From NCBI GenBank assembly GCA_934270345.1, contig CAKQPT010000015.1, forward strand, positions 1-60,204: a stretch of DNA of 60,204 bases. Reading direction: 5' to 3'. A model generated the notes under the pieces. That model did not search any database. It saw only the letters and a list, made by a program, of their open reading frames with translations, and was not told where the DNA came from. Positions 43,755 through 53,476 of this stretch are shown one piece after another. The stretch comes from an uncultured Oribacterium sp. (lineage in GTDB: Bacteria > Bacillota > Clostridia > Lachnospirales > Lachnospiraceae). Position numbers and translations under genes: made by a program. Each line of letters begins with the position of its first letter. Position 1 is the first letter of the stretch.

Positions 43755-44780
43755 TCAGCAGATGTGACGGATCCAGCCCTCCGGCGCTTCGATCTTACCG
43801 CTCTGGATGCCGGTGATGGTTGCGTAGAGCTCGCCGATGACCTCACCTGCATGCTCCATGCCGGACGGAAGGTTGATGACCTCATCGTGGTTTACGATCT
43901 TACCAACCGGAGAAATAACCGCTGCCGTACCGCAGAGACCGCACTCCTTGAAGCCCTTAATCTCCTCGAACTTCACCGGACGCTCATCGACCGTCAGGTG
44001 GAGATAATGCTCAGCGATGTAAACGATGGAACGTCTGGTGATGGACGGAAGAATGGACGGTGACTTCGGAACAACCAGCTTGCCATCTGCGTCAACGAAG
44101 ATGGCATTGGATCCACCTGTCTCCTCAACATAGGTTCTGGTCGCTGCATCGAGGTAGAGGTTCTCCGCGAAGCCTGCCTTATGCGCAAGCACAGAAGAGT
44201 GTAAGCTCATCGCATAGTTGAGACCTGCCTTTACTGCACCGGTTCCATGAGGTGCTGCACGGTCGAAATCCGAAACCTGGATGGCGATCGGCGTTGCACC
44301 GCCCTTGTAGTACGGGCCTACCGGGGTTGCAAATACTCTGAACTGATACTCATCCGCCGGCTTTACACCGATGACAACACCGGTTGCGAACTCATATGGA
44401 CGAAGGTAAAGGGATGCACCGGAACCGTATGGCGGTACCCAGTCGAGGTTGCCCTTTACGACCTGATCGATGGCATCGAGGAAACGATCCTTCGGGAACG
44501 GTGGCATCTCGATACGCTGTGCAGACTCATACATTCTGTCGGCATTAAGATCCGGACGGAAGCATACGACAGATCCATCCTCCCAGGTATATGCCTTCAT
44601 ACCCTCGAATACCTGCTGGCAGTACTGAAGCATGCCGGCGGACTCATTTAAGGTCACGTTCGGATCCGAAATCAGGGCACCCTCATCCCAGTTTCCATCC
44701 TTCCAGTTTGATACATATCTCTTATCGGTTACACGATAGCTGAAACCGATATTTCCCCAGTCAAGGTCTTTCTTCGCCAT
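43755..44780 (-). CDS. ilvE: Branched-chain amino-acid aminotransferase
   Basis: PLP fold-type IV transaminase for the last step of valine, leucine and isoleucine synthesis. 341 residues of the longer class II type. Landmarks are QQVFEGMKAY near residue 58, YLRPYEFATG, the PLP lysine in GTGAVKAGLNYA near residue 188, EETGGSNAIFV, LPSITRRSI and GTAAVISPVG. The ATG at 44780 has AAAGGAG upstream. An ATG nine codons earlier does not. The promoter is consensus-like and the leader is only about 40 bases, so no T-box or leader-peptide attenuator fits there. Confidence 0.96.
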   Translation of the reverse strand: MAKKDLDWGNIGFSYRVTDKRYVSNWKDGNWDEGALISDPNVTLNESAGMLQYCQQVFEGMKAYTWEDGSVVCFRPDLNADRMYESAQRIEMPPFPKDRFLDAIDQVVKGNLDWVPPYGSGASLYLRPYEFATGVVIGVKPADEYQFRVFATPVGPYYKGGATPIAIQVSDFDRAAPHGTGAVKAGLNYAMSLHSSVLAHKAGFAENLYLDAATRTYVEETGGSNAIFVDADGKLVVPKSPSILPSITRRSIVYIAEHYLHLTVDERPVKFEEIKGFKECGLCGTAAVISPVGKIVNHDEVINLPSGMEHAGEVIGELYATITGIQSGKIEAPEGWIRHIC

Positions 44781-44825
44781 TGCTTGTATCTCCTTTCGAT
44801 ATGACATCTCGTCATGATTAGAGCT

Positions 44826-44854
44826 AGTATAGTCCTCGAAAAAAATGAATGCAA
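44826..44854 (-). promoter_or_regulatory. ilvE promoter
   Basis: TTGCAT (44849-44854) and TATACT (44826-44831) on the minus strand with a 17-bp spacer. Confidence 0.65.
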
Positions 44855-44926
44855 ATCAAAAAGCACACAAAATAATCATGTCTGTTATAACACAGGCAGT
44901 AGTCCCGGAGGGCCGAACGTAAGATT

Positions 44927-46750
44927 TTATTCCGAATCGAGCTTCAATACCGACATAAACGCACTCTGCGGGATCTCGACATTACCGAACTGACGCATCC
45001 GGCGCTTACCTTCCTTCTGCTTCTCGAGCAGCTTCTTCTTACGGGAGATATCACCGCCATAGCACTTCGCGAGGACATCCTTTCGCATCGCACGGATGTT
45101 CTCACGGGCGACGATCTGTCCACCGATCGACGCCTGCAGCGGAATTTCAAAAAGCTGACGCGGAATCTCATTCTTCAGCTTCTCGCACATCTTCTTTCCA
45201 CGCTCATACGCCGAGTCCTTATGGACGATGAAGCTCAGTGCATCGATGACCTGACGGTTGACCATGATATCAAGCTTCACCATCTTCGAGGTCTGGTAGC
45301 CCTTGAGCTCATAATCATAGGATGCATAGCCCTTTGAACGGGACTTGATCGCATCGAAGAAATCATAGATGATCTCATTGAGCGGCATCTCATACTTCAG
45401 AATCGCACGGTTCGCCTCGATGTACTCGGTACTCTTATACACGCCACGGCGATCCTGGCAGAGCTGCATGATGGCACCCATGAATTCCGGGGTCACCATG
45501 ATCTCCACATCGACCACCGGCTCCTCGATATGATCGATCTCGGACGGATCCGGAAGGTTCGCCGGGTTCGACAGCTCCATCATCGAACCGTCGGTCTTAT
45601 ACACATGGTAAACAACCGATGGTGCCGTCGTCACCAGGTCGAGGTCATACTCTCTCTCCAGACGCTCCTGTACGACATCGAGGTGCAGAAGACCGAGGAA
45701 ACCGCAGCGGAAACCGAAGCCGAGGGCCTGGGAGGTCTCCGGCTCATACTGAAGTGCTGCATCGTTCAGCTGCAGCTTTTCGAGGGCATCCCGGAGATCC
45801 GGATACTTCATCGTATCGGCCGGATAGATACCGCAGTATACCATCGACTGCACCTGCTTATAGCCCGGCAGCGGTTCTGCCGCCGGATTCCGATCATCGG
45901 TCACCGTATCACCGACACGGGTATCACGGATATCCTTGATCGACGCTGTGATGTAGCCGACCATACCGGCACTCAGCTCCGGACACGGGATGAAGCGGCC
46001 CGGTCCGAAATACCCGACTTCGGTTACATCGAAGGCGGCACCGCTCGCCATCAGACGGATGCGGGTACCGACCTTCACCGTGCCCTCCTTGATTCGACAG
46101 AAAATGATAACACCACGGTAGTTATCATAGAGGGAGTCGAAGATCAGCGCCTGCAGCGGCTTTTCCTTCGAGCCGGTCGGTGCCGGCAGCTTCTTCACGA
46201 TGGCCTCCAGGACCTCCTCCACATTTTCACCGGTCTTCGCCGAGATACGCGGCGCATCATGTGCCTCGATGCCGATGATATCCTCGATTTCCTCCGCCAC
46301 ACGATCCGGATCGGCCGACGGAAGATCGATTTTATTGATCACCGGAAGGATCTCGAGATCATGATCCAGCGCCAGATAGGTATTCGCCAGCGTCTGCGCC
46401 TGGATGCCCTGGGTCGCATCGACGATCAGAATCGCACCATCACAGGCTGCCAGTGAACGGGATACCTCATAGTTGAAGTCGACGTGACCCGGGGTATCGA
46501 TGAGGTTAAAGATATACTCCTCCCCATCCTGTGCCTTGTAGACGATACGCGTCGTCTGTGACTTGATCGTGATACCACGCTCACGCTCGATATCCATGTT
46601 GTCGAGCACCTGTGACTGCATCTCACGCGCCGTCAGTGTACCCGTCTTCTCGATGATCCGGTCGGCCAGCGTCGATTTACCATGATCGATATGCGCGATG
46701 ATGCAAAAATTTCTGATTTTACTCTGATCGATGTTTGTGATGTCTGCCAT
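44927..46750 (-). CDS. lepA: Elongation factor 4 (LepA)
   Basis: Ribosome-dependent GTPase related to EF-G that can back-translocate tRNAs and supports ribosome assembly or translation under stress. 607 residues. G1 [14 protein letters not shown], the effector region [11 protein letters not shown]3 DTPGHVDF, G4 [13 protein letters not shown], and the LepA-specific C-terminal domain ([39 protein letters not shown]) are present. The ATG at 46750 has AGGTAGGA ahead. The open frame continues upstream for 35 codons without support. Divergent from rpsT. Confidence 0.98.
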   Translation of the reverse strand: MADITNIDQSKIRNFCIIAHIDHGKSTLADRIIEKTGTLTAREMQSQVLDNMDIERERGITIKSQTTRIVYKAQDGEEYIFNLIDTPGHVDFNYEVSRSLAACDGAILIVDATQGIQAQTLANTYLALDHDLEILPVINKIDLPSADPDRVAEEIEDIIGIEAHDAPRISAKTGENVEEVLEAIVKKLPAPTGSKEKPLQALIFDSLYDNYRGVIIFCRIKEGTVKVGTRIRLMASGAAFDVTEVGYFGPGRFIPCPELSAGMVGYITASIKDIRDTRVGDTVTDDRNPAAEPLPGYKQVQSMVYCGIYPADTMKYPDLRDALEKLQLNDAALQYEPETSQALGFGFRCGFLGLLHLDVVQERLEREYDLDLVTTAPSVVYHVYKTDGSMMELSNPANLPDPSEIDHIEEPVVDVEIMVTPEFMGAIMQLCQDRRGVYKSTEYIEANRAILKYEMPLNEIIYDFFDAIKSRSKGYASYDYELKGYQTSKMVKLDIMVNRQVIDALSFIVHKDSAYERGKKMCEKLKNEIPRQLFEIPLQASIGGQIVARENIRAMRKDVLAKCYGGDISRKKKLLEKQKEGKRRMRQFGNVEIPQSAFMSVLKLDSE

Positions 46751-46814
46751 GTTCCTACCTATATAAATATAATTTCCGGTACAGTTCCCGGATTCTTGTA
46801 TTTTCCGTGGAAAT

Positions 46815-46844
46815 ATACTAACATACTCCTGCATCTTTTGCCAA
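46815..46844 (-). promoter_or_regulatory. lepA promoter
   Basis: TTGGCA (46839-46844) and TAGTAT (46815-46820) on the minus strand with an 18-bp spacer, 65 bases before the lepA ATG. Confidence 0.5.
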
Positions 46845-46853
46845 CAGAATGTC

Positions 46854-46950
46854 ACAGTTCAGCTAAGTGCCCCGGCTTAGATTGAACCGGTCTCGCAGTA
46901 CTGTGCCTCCATTGCCGCCCCTCCGGCTCCCCTTCCTGTCTGAACTGTTA
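46854..46950. other. Conserved intergenic element, copy A (lepA/rpsT spacer)
   Basis: A GC-rich ~97-bp segment between the two divergent promoters. The core 46871-46930 is identical to 53991-54050 at 52 of 60 positions without gaps, and the tail matches at 12 of 14 positions after a 3-base indel. Copy A is closed by a 9-bp stem ACAGTTCAG (46854-46862) with CTGAACTGT (46940-46948) and contains further dyads (CCGG...CCGG, CAGTACTG, GCCG...CGGC). It has no open frame or T-run. I do not recognise it as tRNA, 5S rRNA or a known riboswitch. Confidence 0.7.
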
Positions 46951-46992
46951 CACGTAGTCCGCATGAAAGCCTGAAAAAACGTGCTTTTCAGC

Positions 46993-47021
46993 TTGACACC
47001 GACGGGGGTTTTATATATGAT
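46993..47021 (+). promoter_or_regulatory. rpsT promoter
   Basis: Consensus TTGACA (46993-46998) and TATGAT (47016-47021) with a 17-bp spacer, giving a leader of about 90 bases. The leader contains the hairpin GAGATCC/GGATCTC (47069-47075, 47079-47085). Confidence 0.8.
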
Positions 47022-47117
47022 AGTTTAGCGTGTTTTCAAACTGTCCGTGTCCGGTATTTGAAAGCGCCGAGATCCGACGGATCTCCACACGATATTTGAA
47101 GGAAAGGAGATTTCACA

Positions 47118-47381
47118 ATGGCAAACATTAAGTCCGCAAAGAAGAGAATTCTTGTAGCTCAGGCTAGAAACGAGCGTAACAAGGCTATTCGTTCTGAGGT
47201 TAAGACATACATCAAGAGAGTATACGCAGCAGTTGAGTCTGGCGATAAGGCAGCAGCTCAGGATGCTCTGAAGATGGCTCAGAAGAAGATTTGCATGGCA
47301 CACAGCAAGGGCATCTATAAGGCTAACAACGCTTCCAGAAAGGTTGCTCACATCTCAAAGGCTGTCGCTTCCATGAACTGA
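47118..47381 (+). CDS. rpsT: 30S ribosomal protein S20
   Basis: Primary 16S rRNA-binding protein of the 30S subunit, 87 residues, almost entirely helical and lysine-rich. MANIKSAKKRILVAQARNERNKAIRSEVKTYIKRV is the standard S20 start, and the AHSKGIYKANNASRKVAHISKAV end is typical. AAAGGAG precedes the ATG. Codons differ from neighbours in their bias toward A/T third positions (GTA, GCT, AAG, AGA), as expected for a highly expressed ribosomal gene. It has its own strong promoter and two successive terminators. Confidence 0.98.
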   Translation: MANIKSAKKRILVAQARNERNKAIRSEVKTYIKRVYAAVESGDKAAAQDALKMAQKKICMAHSKGIYKANNASRKVAHISKAVASMN

Positions 47382-47396
47382 TTGCGCGAAGCGCAC

Positions 47397-47424
47397 AGAA
47401 ATCATGTACAGGATTTCTGCTTTT
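47397..47424 (+). terminator. rpsT terminator
   Basis: AGAAATC (47397-47403) pairs with GATTTCT (47412-47418), followed by GCTTTTTC. Confidence 0.7.
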
Positions 47425-47473
47425 TCAAGTCGTTCTTGAAAATAAATATTTGTAAGTAACGTTACTCACAAAG

Positions 47474-47505
47474 CCCTGCGGTTAACCCACCGCAGGGTTT
47501 CTTTT
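47474..47505 (+). terminator. Second terminator downstream of rpsT
   Basis: CCCTGCGGT (47474-47482) and ACCGCAGGG (47489-47497) are exact complements with a 6-base loop, followed by TTTCTTTT. Confidence 0.8.
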
Positions 47506-47510
47506 ATTCT

Positions 47511-47652
47511 GTTTAGCACATGAAAAAGCCAAACACAAAACGAGCATGTATGGTCGCTTTTGGGTTTGGTTTTTTCATGTGGTCAAGTCGCGAAGCGACT
47601 CTGGCCAGCCTAATCGAGATTTTGCGAAGCAAAATGGAGATTAGGGCTAAAC
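47511..47652. mobile_element. 142-bp nested palindromic element at the comEC 3' end
   Basis: Bounded by GTTTAGC (47511-47517) and its complement GCTAAAC (47646-47652). Inside are an 18-bp stem (47517-47534 with 47564-47581, one G-U), the hairpin AGTCGC-GAA-GCGACT (47586-47600), and CCTAATC/GATTAGG (47609-47615, 47639-47645) enclosing ATTTTGC-GAA-GCAAAAT. Two hairpins share the same GAA triloop. No coding capacity. The right terminal repeat contains the TAG stop of comEC. It looks like a small non-autonomous mobile or REP-like element. Confidence 0.55.
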
Positions 47653-50022
47653 AGTCAGTCTGATTTCCCCCATCACGCCGGTCTCGAGCATCTCTACACC
47701 GTAGCGTTCAAGTCTCTCCCGCGTTTCTGCATGCGGGTGTCCGTAATCATTCCCGACGCCGTAGCTGAGAATCGCATAGTCCGGCCGGAGAGCGGCGAGC
47801 AGTGCCTCCGAGCTGCTCGTATGGCTGCCATGATGGCCCGCCTTCAGCACATCGATCTTCGGGTAGCCTGCATTGGCCTCCCACAGTGCCGCGAGCATCT
47901 GCTGCTCGCAGGCTTCGTCCATATCCCCCGTAAACAGCATCTGAAAATCCGGTGCGTGGAGGAGCATCCCGATCGAGTGATCGTTTGCGGCCTCCAGCTT
48001 CGCTGTCCCCGCCGGATAGTATCCGAGGATTTCCACCTCACCGAGGGCAATGCTGTCGCCCTGTCCGAAGTACCGGATCTGCACATCCCGTGCAGCCGCT
48101 GCGTCCCGAAGCGCATCATAACGCGCATCCTGCACGGCTACCCGCGGAAGCAGCAGCTCCCCGATGGATATCTTCGGCTCCTCCTCGAGAAGATACTGTA
48201 TTCCGGAATAGTGATCCGCATCGCAGTGCGTAATCAGCGCGAGATCGATGTGCCCGATTCCCTGTGACTCGAGATACGGGACGAGTACATTTTTCCCGAG
48301 GCGCTGGTCACTCGTCGAACCACCATCCACACTCATCACCAGGCCCTGATTTCGCAGGATGAAACCATCCCCCTGTCCGACATCCAGTGCCGTGATCTCG
48401 AGCCCCTGCGGCTGCTTCGCCGGAAGGCACAGCATCGAAAGAAGCAGCGGCAGCACGATGCAGGGGAGTGGCAGTCGACACGCCGCCAGCCCAGAGCGTT
48501 CGGCTGCATGCCGTTCCGCGAGCGCCCATGTCACGACGCCGAGCGCTGTATAGTAAAGAAGGATGCTGTGCATCGGCGGTCGACCGAGCAGCAGGGAGCT
48601 GTACGGAAGTGCTGCGCAGTGCGTACAGAGGAGCGTATACAGGCGAAGTATCCAGTGTCCACCACCGACGGCGATGGTCGCGAGCTTCTCTGACAGCCCG
48701 AAGAGCCCAACACCGAAAACGCCGCTGTAGATCACACAGCCCATCAGTGGCAGTACGATGAGATTCAGGAAGATCCCGTAGAGCGGAAAGCGGAAATAGT
48801 GAAACAGAATCACCGGCAGCGTCAGGAGCTGTAGATAAAAGGAGAGCCACAGGCCCTCAAGGAGCGGATGCTTCGGTGCCGGGAGGGCATGACGGAGGCC
48901 GATGGCGAGTACCGCAAGGAAGCTCAGCTGGAAGCCTGCACTGAAAAGCATGAACGGCTCCTTCCACAGGAGAAAGAGTGCAGCCGCGGCCATCGCCGTC
49001 AACATATCATAGCTTCGTCCGACGGCCGCGCCGAGAAAGCGGAGAAGCAGCATCAGTACCGCCCGGAGAGCGGAGCCGGAGCAGCCCGTCAGGATCCCGT
49101 AGGCTACGATCAGAAGCGCCGAGGCGATGCCGGATGCGGCCTTGCTTCTGCCGAAACGCCGCAGCAGCTCATAGACACCGAGGCCCAGAATCGACAGATG
49201 CAGGCCGGAGACGGCGAGGATATGGGCGATGCCGTTTTCCTGATAGAGGGATCGGATATCTTCATCCATCGCCGATTTGTCTCCCGTCAGCAGTGCGCGG
49301 TAAATGCCGGCGTCCTGCGGCGGCAGCAGCTGATCGAGGATCGTCCCCATCCGAAGCCGGAGCGCCTGCAGCCCTCGTGCAAAGGGCTTCGGATCCCCTC
49401 CGATGACCTGGAAGGAGGTGCCGTACATCGAACCGTGCACGGATATCGTTCGATAGTACAGACGAAAATCAAACTGTCCCTCGTTCCGCGCTGCGTCCGC
49501 CGGTGAGATCTTTCCATAAACTTCGATCTGCTCACCCGGCAGCGGACGACGCGAACGCAGAGAATCCTCTGCGTCAAGATAAACAAGGATCGTTCCGACC
49601 GGCTGATCATAGCGCGCCCGCAGCGCCGCGGTGGCCGAAGCCGGCAGGGTATCCCGCGCACCGTACGCACTCGACAGCAGCGCGTTTCGCACGCGCAGCT
49701 TCGCCTTTCCCGCAGCCTCCGTATATTCCTGCACTTCTCCGCACAGACGCACCTTCATCCCGCTGAAGATACGGATCCGTTCCTCCGAACGCTGAAATGC
49801 GCGGGCGGCCATCCGATAGCGCAGACCCCCGGCGAGGAACAGCACAAATAAGAGTGCAAGCGCACCCTTCCGAAGCGTTTTCTTTTTTATCCCATGGAAA
49901 GCGAGGCATGCGGACAGAATCCCCGCAGCCCCTCTCAGAACGAAACCACATTCCCCGGCAGATACGCACACTCCAAGTACATACACCACGGCCATCAGAA
50001 GAAGCGGTCGTTTCACATTCAT
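47647..50022 (-). CDS. comEC: DNA internalization protein ComEC/Rec2
   Basis: Membrane channel that carries single-stranded DNA into the cell during natural transformation. The 791-residue protein has the N-terminal OB-like DUF4131 part, the central competence domain with about eight membrane segments (ALLTGDKSAMDEDIRSLYQENGIAHILAVSGLHLSILGLG is its signature near residue 230), and a C-terminal metallo-beta-lactamase domain (VDGGSTSDQRLGKNVLVPYL, THCDADHYSGIQYLL, LKAGHHGSHTSSSEALL). All parts are intact. The start at 50022 has no good ribosome site, so the exact start is uncertain. Its stop codon lies in the terminal repeat of an adjacent palindromic element. Confidence 0.95.
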   Translation of the reverse strand: MNVKRPLLLMAVVYVLGVCVSAGECGFVLRGAAGILSACLAFHGIKKKTLRKGALALLFVLFLAGGLRYRMAARAFQRSEERIRIFSGMKVRLCGEVQEYTEAAGKAKLRVRNALLSSAYGARDTLPASATAALRARYDQPVGTILVYLDAEDSLRSRRPLPGEQIEVYGKISPADAARNEGQFDFRLYYRTISVHGSMYGTSFQVIGGDPKPFARGLQALRLRMGTILDQLLPPQDAGIYRALLTGDKSAMDEDIRSLYQENGIAHILAVSGLHLSILGLGVYELLRRFGRSKAASGIASALLIVAYGILTGCSGSALRAVLMLLLRFLGAAVGRSYDMLTAMAAAALFLLWKEPFMLFSAGFQLSFLAVLAIGLRHALPAPKHPLLEGLWLSFYLQLLTLPVILFHYFRFPLYGIFLNLIVLPLMGCVIYSGVFGVGLFGLSEKLATIAVGGGHWILRLYTLLCTHCAALPYSSLLLGRPPMHSILLYYTALGVVTWALAERHAAERSGLAACRLPLPCIVLPLLLSMLCLPAKQPQGLEITALDVGQGDGFILRNQGLVMSVDGGSTSDQRLGKNVLVPYLESQGIGHIDLALITHCDADHYSGIQYLLEEEPKISIGELLLPRVAVQDARYDALRDAAAARDVQIRYFGQGDSIALGEVEILGYYPAGTAKLEAANDHSIGMLLHAPDFQMLFTGDMDEACEQQMLAALWEANAGYPKIDVLKAGHHGSHTSSSEALLAALRPDYAILSYGVGNDYGHPHAETRERLERYGVEMLETGVMGEIRLTV

Positions 50023-50039
50023 AAGAGCATCATAGCAGA

Positions 50040-50069
50040 AGAGGCCGGACCCATCAAGGTCCGACCTCT
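50040..50069 (-). terminator. Hairpin after degV
   Basis: AGAGGCCGGACC (50040-50051) pairs with GGTCCGACCTCT (50058-50069) with one mismatch. The minus-strand T-run is poor, so termination efficiency is uncertain. Confidence 0.5.
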
Positions 50070-50086
50070 TTCATTTTCATACTATT

Positions 50087-50977
50087 TTATGGATTCAGCT
50101 CAGCCGGACGCTCGATGACGGCTGCACCCAGTCCATCCTGCCCGATGTGGCAGGAAATCAGCAGCGACAGCGGTCGAACGGCGATCTTCGGATTCAGTCG
50201 ATCCGGAAAGGCTTCCTTCAGCTCCTCTGCGAAGTCGGCCGCCTGCTCTGGATTATCCGTATAGGCGATCGCGACATAGCAGTTCTTCATCTCCGGATCG
50301 CCGAGGCGACCTTCCAGCTCGCTCTTCAGTCCCTTGATGATCGCATCCTTCACCTGACGGGTCGTCCGTACCTTCGTATAGGAATCGAGCTTTCCGCCGT
50401 TTGTGATGCCGAGCACCGGCTTGATATGGAGCAGTGTGCCGATGGCCGCAGCCATCGGTGTGATACGTCCACCCTTCTTCAGGTACTTCAGTGTATCCAC
50501 ACCGACATAGATCTGGTTCTGCTCCGCATCACGGTTCAGGATGTCGCAGATCTGCTGTCCATCATAGCCACGTGCAGCGAGCTCCGTCGCAAAGATCGCG
50601 ACCTGACGCTGTACGACCGATACGCCACGATCGTCCGGCACGAATACACGGCCCTCGTACTTCTCATCCTGCGCCAGCATCATCGCTGTCTGTGTCGAAC
50701 CGGACAGGCCCGAGCTCAGCGGCACATGCACGATCTGGTCGCAGGTCTCGAGGAGCTCGTCCCAGACCTTCATCACATCCTCCATGCTCGGCTGCGATGT
50801 CGCGATGTCATGATCATTCTTCAGCTTTTCGAAGAACTCTTCTCTTGTAAGGTTGATGTTTTCGTAATATTCCTGATCATCGATCCGGAAAGGCATCGGA
50901 ACGACACGGATGCCGAGCTCTGCACTCTCCTGTGGTGTGATACCACTACCGGAATCAGTTGAAACGCCAACGTTCAT
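50087..50977 (-). CDS. DegV family fatty-acid-binding protein
   Basis: 296-residue DegV-type protein. Members such as FakB bind a fatty acid and present it to the kinase FakA for phosphorylation and phospholipid synthesis. The start MNVGVSTDSGSGITPQESAELGIRVVPMPFRIDDQEYYENINLTREEFFEKL has the first conserved Thr/Ser-Asp-Ser motif, TSQPSMEDVMKVWDEL is the second, and KKGGRITPMAAAIGTLLHIKPVL the third (lipid headgroup site). No fakA-like kinase gene is nearby. Several DegV paralogues per genome are normal in Firmicutes, so the bound lipid is unknown. Confidence 0.92.
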   Translation of the reverse strand: MNVGVSTDSGSGITPQESAELGIRVVPMPFRIDDQEYYENINLTREEFFEKLKNDHDIATSQPSMEDVMKVWDELLETCDQIVHVPLSSGLSGSTQTAMMLAQDEKYEGRVFVPDDRGVSVVQRQVAIFATELAARGYDGQQICDILNRDAEQNQIYVGVDTLKYLKKGGRITPMAAAIGTLLHIKPVLGITNGGKLDSYTKVRTTRQVKDAIIKGLKSELEGRLGDPEMKNCYVAIAYTDNPEQAADFAEELKEAFPDRLNPKIAVRPLSLLISCHIGQDGLGAAVIERPAELNP

Positions 50978-51048
50978 ATATATTTACCTCAAACTCTCTG
51001 TACAGTGCCGTGAGGCCGAAGCCGGACGGCACGGCAGCTCAGCAGCGC

Positions 51049-52605
51049 TTACTTTTCAACGATGAGAGACGTACCGCTCATCTCCTCCGGCTGCTGGATC
51101 TCCATCATCTGGAGCAGTGTCGGTGCGATATCGCAGAGTGCGCCACCCTCACGAAGCTTCCAGTTCGGATTCGAATTGATCAGAATGAACGGAACCGGAT
51201 TCGTGGTATGTGCGGTCCATGGCTCGCCGGTCTCATAATTGATCATCATGTCGGCATTACCATGATCGGCGACGATCATCATCTGACCGCCGACCTCCTT
51301 GATGGCATCTACAACCTCTCCGACGGCATGATCCACCACCTCGATGGCCTTTACAGCCGCTGGAATCACACCGGTATGACCGACCATATCCGGGTTTGCG
51401 AAGTTTGCAATGATCATGTCATACTTCTTAGACTTGATCGCCTCCACCAGCTTCTCGCACACCTCAGGGCAGGACATCTGCGGCTTCAGATCATAGGTCG
51501 GAACGTCCTTCGGAGACGGAACAAGGATACGATCCTCACCGGCATTCGGCTCCTCGACGCCGCCATTAAAGAAGAAGGTAACGTGTGCATACTTCTCGGT
51601 CTCTGCGATACGAAGCTGCTTTAAACCAAGCGATGCAACATACTCACCGAGGGTCTTCGTGATACTCTGCTTCGGGAATGCGATCTGCTTGTTCGGGATG
51701 GTCGCATCATAATCGGTGAAGCATACAAACGTAGTATCGAGACGCTTTCCTCTCTCGAAGAAGCTGAACTCATCATCACAGAAGCAGTGGGTCATCTCAC
51801 GTGCACGGTCTGGACGGAAGTTGAAGAAGATGCAGGAATCACCATCCTGAATCAGATGTCTCGGAGCGCCCTCCTTCTCGATCACGCACGGAACCACGAA
51901 CTCATCGTATACCTTCTCATCATAGGAGCTCTGCATCGCCTCGGATACAGACGCAAAGTGGTTACCGATTCCCTTCGTCATCGCATCGTATGCCTTCTCG
52001 ACACGATCGTAGTTCTTATCACGATCCATCGCATAGTAACGGCCGGAGATCATCGCGATCTCACCGACACCGAGCTCTGCCATCTTCGCCTCGACCTCCT
52101 CGAGGAACGCCTTACCGGAATCTGGTGGTGTATCACGACCATCGAGGAAGGCATAGAGATATACCTTCGTTAAGCCATGACGCTTTGCGAGCTCGAGAAG
52201 GCCGAAGATATGCTCGAGGTGAGAATGTACACCGCCGTTTGAAACGAGACCCATCAGGTTCAGTGCGGAGTCGTTCTTCTTGCAGTTTTCAACCGCTGCC
52301 ACGAGCTCTGGATTCGTAAAGAAATCGCCATCCTGGATGGACTTCGTGATTCTCGTGAGGTCCTGATAAACGATCCGGCCGGCACCCATATTCATGTGGC
52401 CCACCTCGGAGTTACCCATCTGACCATCTGGAAGACCTACATACAGTCCGGAAGCCTGACCCTCTACGAACGGATACTCCTTCTCAAGCCGATCCATCAC
52501 CGGTGTATCCGCCATCGCAATTGCATTTCCCTCTGGATTCGGATTGATACCATATCCATCAAGAATCATCAGTAAAACTGGTTTCTTCTCTGTCATAAAT
52601 GCCAC
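51049..52605 (-). CDS. gpmI: 2,3-bisphosphoglycerate-independent phosphoglycerate mutase
   Basis: Interconverts 3- and 2-phosphoglycerate in glycolysis using two Mn2+ ions and a phosphoserine. 518 residues. The alkaline-phosphatase-like metal site begins at LMILDGYGINPNPEGNAI, the catalytic serine is in GQMGNSEVGHMNMGAGRIVYQDL near residue 65, and NFANPDMVGHTG and ADHGNADMM provide the remaining ligands. AAGGTGG precedes the ATG. A candidate -35 (TTGACG) lies in the loop of the rubrerythrin terminator upstream, so promoter and terminator overlap. A dyad GCTTAAAA/TTTTAAGC (52649-52670) is in the 5' region. Confidence 0.97.
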   Translation of the reverse strand: MAFMTEKKPVLLMILDGYGINPNPEGNAIAMADTPVMDRLEKEYPFVEGQASGLYVGLPDGQMGNSEVGHMNMGAGRIVYQDLTRITKSIQDGDFFTNPELVAAVENCKKNDSALNLMGLVSNGGVHSHLEHIFGLLELAKRHGLTKVYLYAFLDGRDTPPDSGKAFLEEVEAKMAELGVGEIAMISGRYYAMDRDKNYDRVEKAYDAMTKGIGNHFASVSEAMQSSYDEKVYDEFVVPCVIEKEGAPRHLIQDGDSCIFFNFRPDRAREMTHCFCDDEFSFFERGKRLDTTFVCFTDYDATIPNKQIAFPKQSITKTLGEYVASLGLKQLRIAETEKYAHVTFFFNGGVEEPNAGEDRILVPSPKDVPTYDLKPQMSCPEVCEKLVEAIKSKKYDMIIANFANPDMVGHTGVIPAAVKAIEVVDHAVGEVVDAIKEVGGQMMIVADHGNADMMINYETGEPWTAHTTNPVPFILINSNPNWKLREGGALCDIAPTLLQMMEIQQPEEMSGTSLIVEK

Positions 52606-52693
52606 CTTCTATTTCTATCCTTCAACATAAACACGGGGTTTCAGTAGCGCTTAAAATGAAGCTTTTAAGCCATAATCGCTTGTAGTTTATACC

Positions 52694-52731
52694 AAAAGGA
52701 GGGCATCGTCAACGACTCTGCCCTCCCTTTG
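52694..52731 (-). terminator. Terminator after rubrerythrin
   Basis: AAAGGAGGGCA pairs with TGCCCTCCCTTT across a 13-base loop (arms about 52695-52705 and 52719-52730). CCTTTTGG follows on the minus strand. Confidence 0.65.
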
Positions 52732-52775
52732 TTAAAAAATATACAGCACCATTTCACATGGTTTTTATTACTATA

Positions 52776-53324
52776 TTAGCCGAAGTATCTCTTGAGAAGA
52801 CCTGCAAAGGCCTTACCATGTCTCGCCTCATCACGTGCCATCTCATGAACGGTATCATGGATCGCATCGAGGTTCAGCTCCTTCGCGCGCTTCGCAAGGT
52901 CTACCTTACCAGCCGTTGCGCCGTTCTCTGCAGCGACACGTACGGTGAGGTTCTCCTTCGTGGACGGGGAAACGACCTCTCCGAGAAGCTCCGCAAACTT
53001 TGCTGCGTGCTCAGCCTCTTCAAATGCAGCGGTCTTATAGTACTCACCGATCTCCGGATAGCCCTCACGGAATGCCGCTCTGGACATCGCAAGATACATA
53101 CCAACCTCCGTGCACTCACCCTGGAAGTTTGCGCGCAGGTCTTCCTTGATATCCTCGCGAACATCACTTGCAACACCGATCACATGCTCTGCCGCCCAGG
53201 TCATCTCCTCTTCCTGCTCTACGAACTTATCCGCAGGCGCATGGCATACCGGACACTCCTCTGGTGGAACCTCTCCCTTATAAACATAACCACATACGGA
53301 ACATACCCAAGTCTTTACCTTCAT
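52776..53324 (-). CDS. Reverse rubrerythrin
   Basis: Non-heme di-iron peroxidase that reduces hydrogen peroxide in anaerobes. The domain order is reversed compared with classical rubrerythrin: an N-terminal rubredoxin-like domain with two CxxC-type pairs (CSVCGYVY near residue 8 and CPVCHAPAD near 24) followed by the ferritin-like four-helix domain ([47 protein letters not shown], later [12 protein letters not shown]), which supplies the ExxH di-iron ligands. 182 residues. It lies just downstream of perR on the same strand, the typical clostridial peroxide-stress arrangement. AAAGGAG precedes the ATG. Confidence 0.95.
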   Translation of the reverse strand: MKVKTWVCSVCGYVYKGEVPPEECPVCHAPADKFVEQEEEMTWAAEHVIGVASDVREDIKEDLRANFQGECTEVGMYLAMSRAAFREGYPEIGEYYKTAAFEEAEHAAKFAELLGEVVSPSTKENLTVRVAAENGATAGKVDLAKRAKELNLDAIHDTVHEMARDEARHGKAFAGLLKRYFG

Positions 53325-53476
53325 AATTCATTCTCCTTTTAAATGAGCAGCTTCTGCTGCATAATTTTTCGTTTATCCGTTCTTACTCCATTCGCTGCCG
53401 ATGAGCGCGGACACCGGTCACTTCCTTCATGTCCTCATCTCTTCGCGCTGAATCACCCGAGCGCATCGCCTGCAGA

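Noticed and set aside
46751..46855. 35-codon N-terminal extension of LepA
   Set aside because: It contains the predicted lepA promoter. The family start [26 protein letters not shown] and ribosome site are at 46750.
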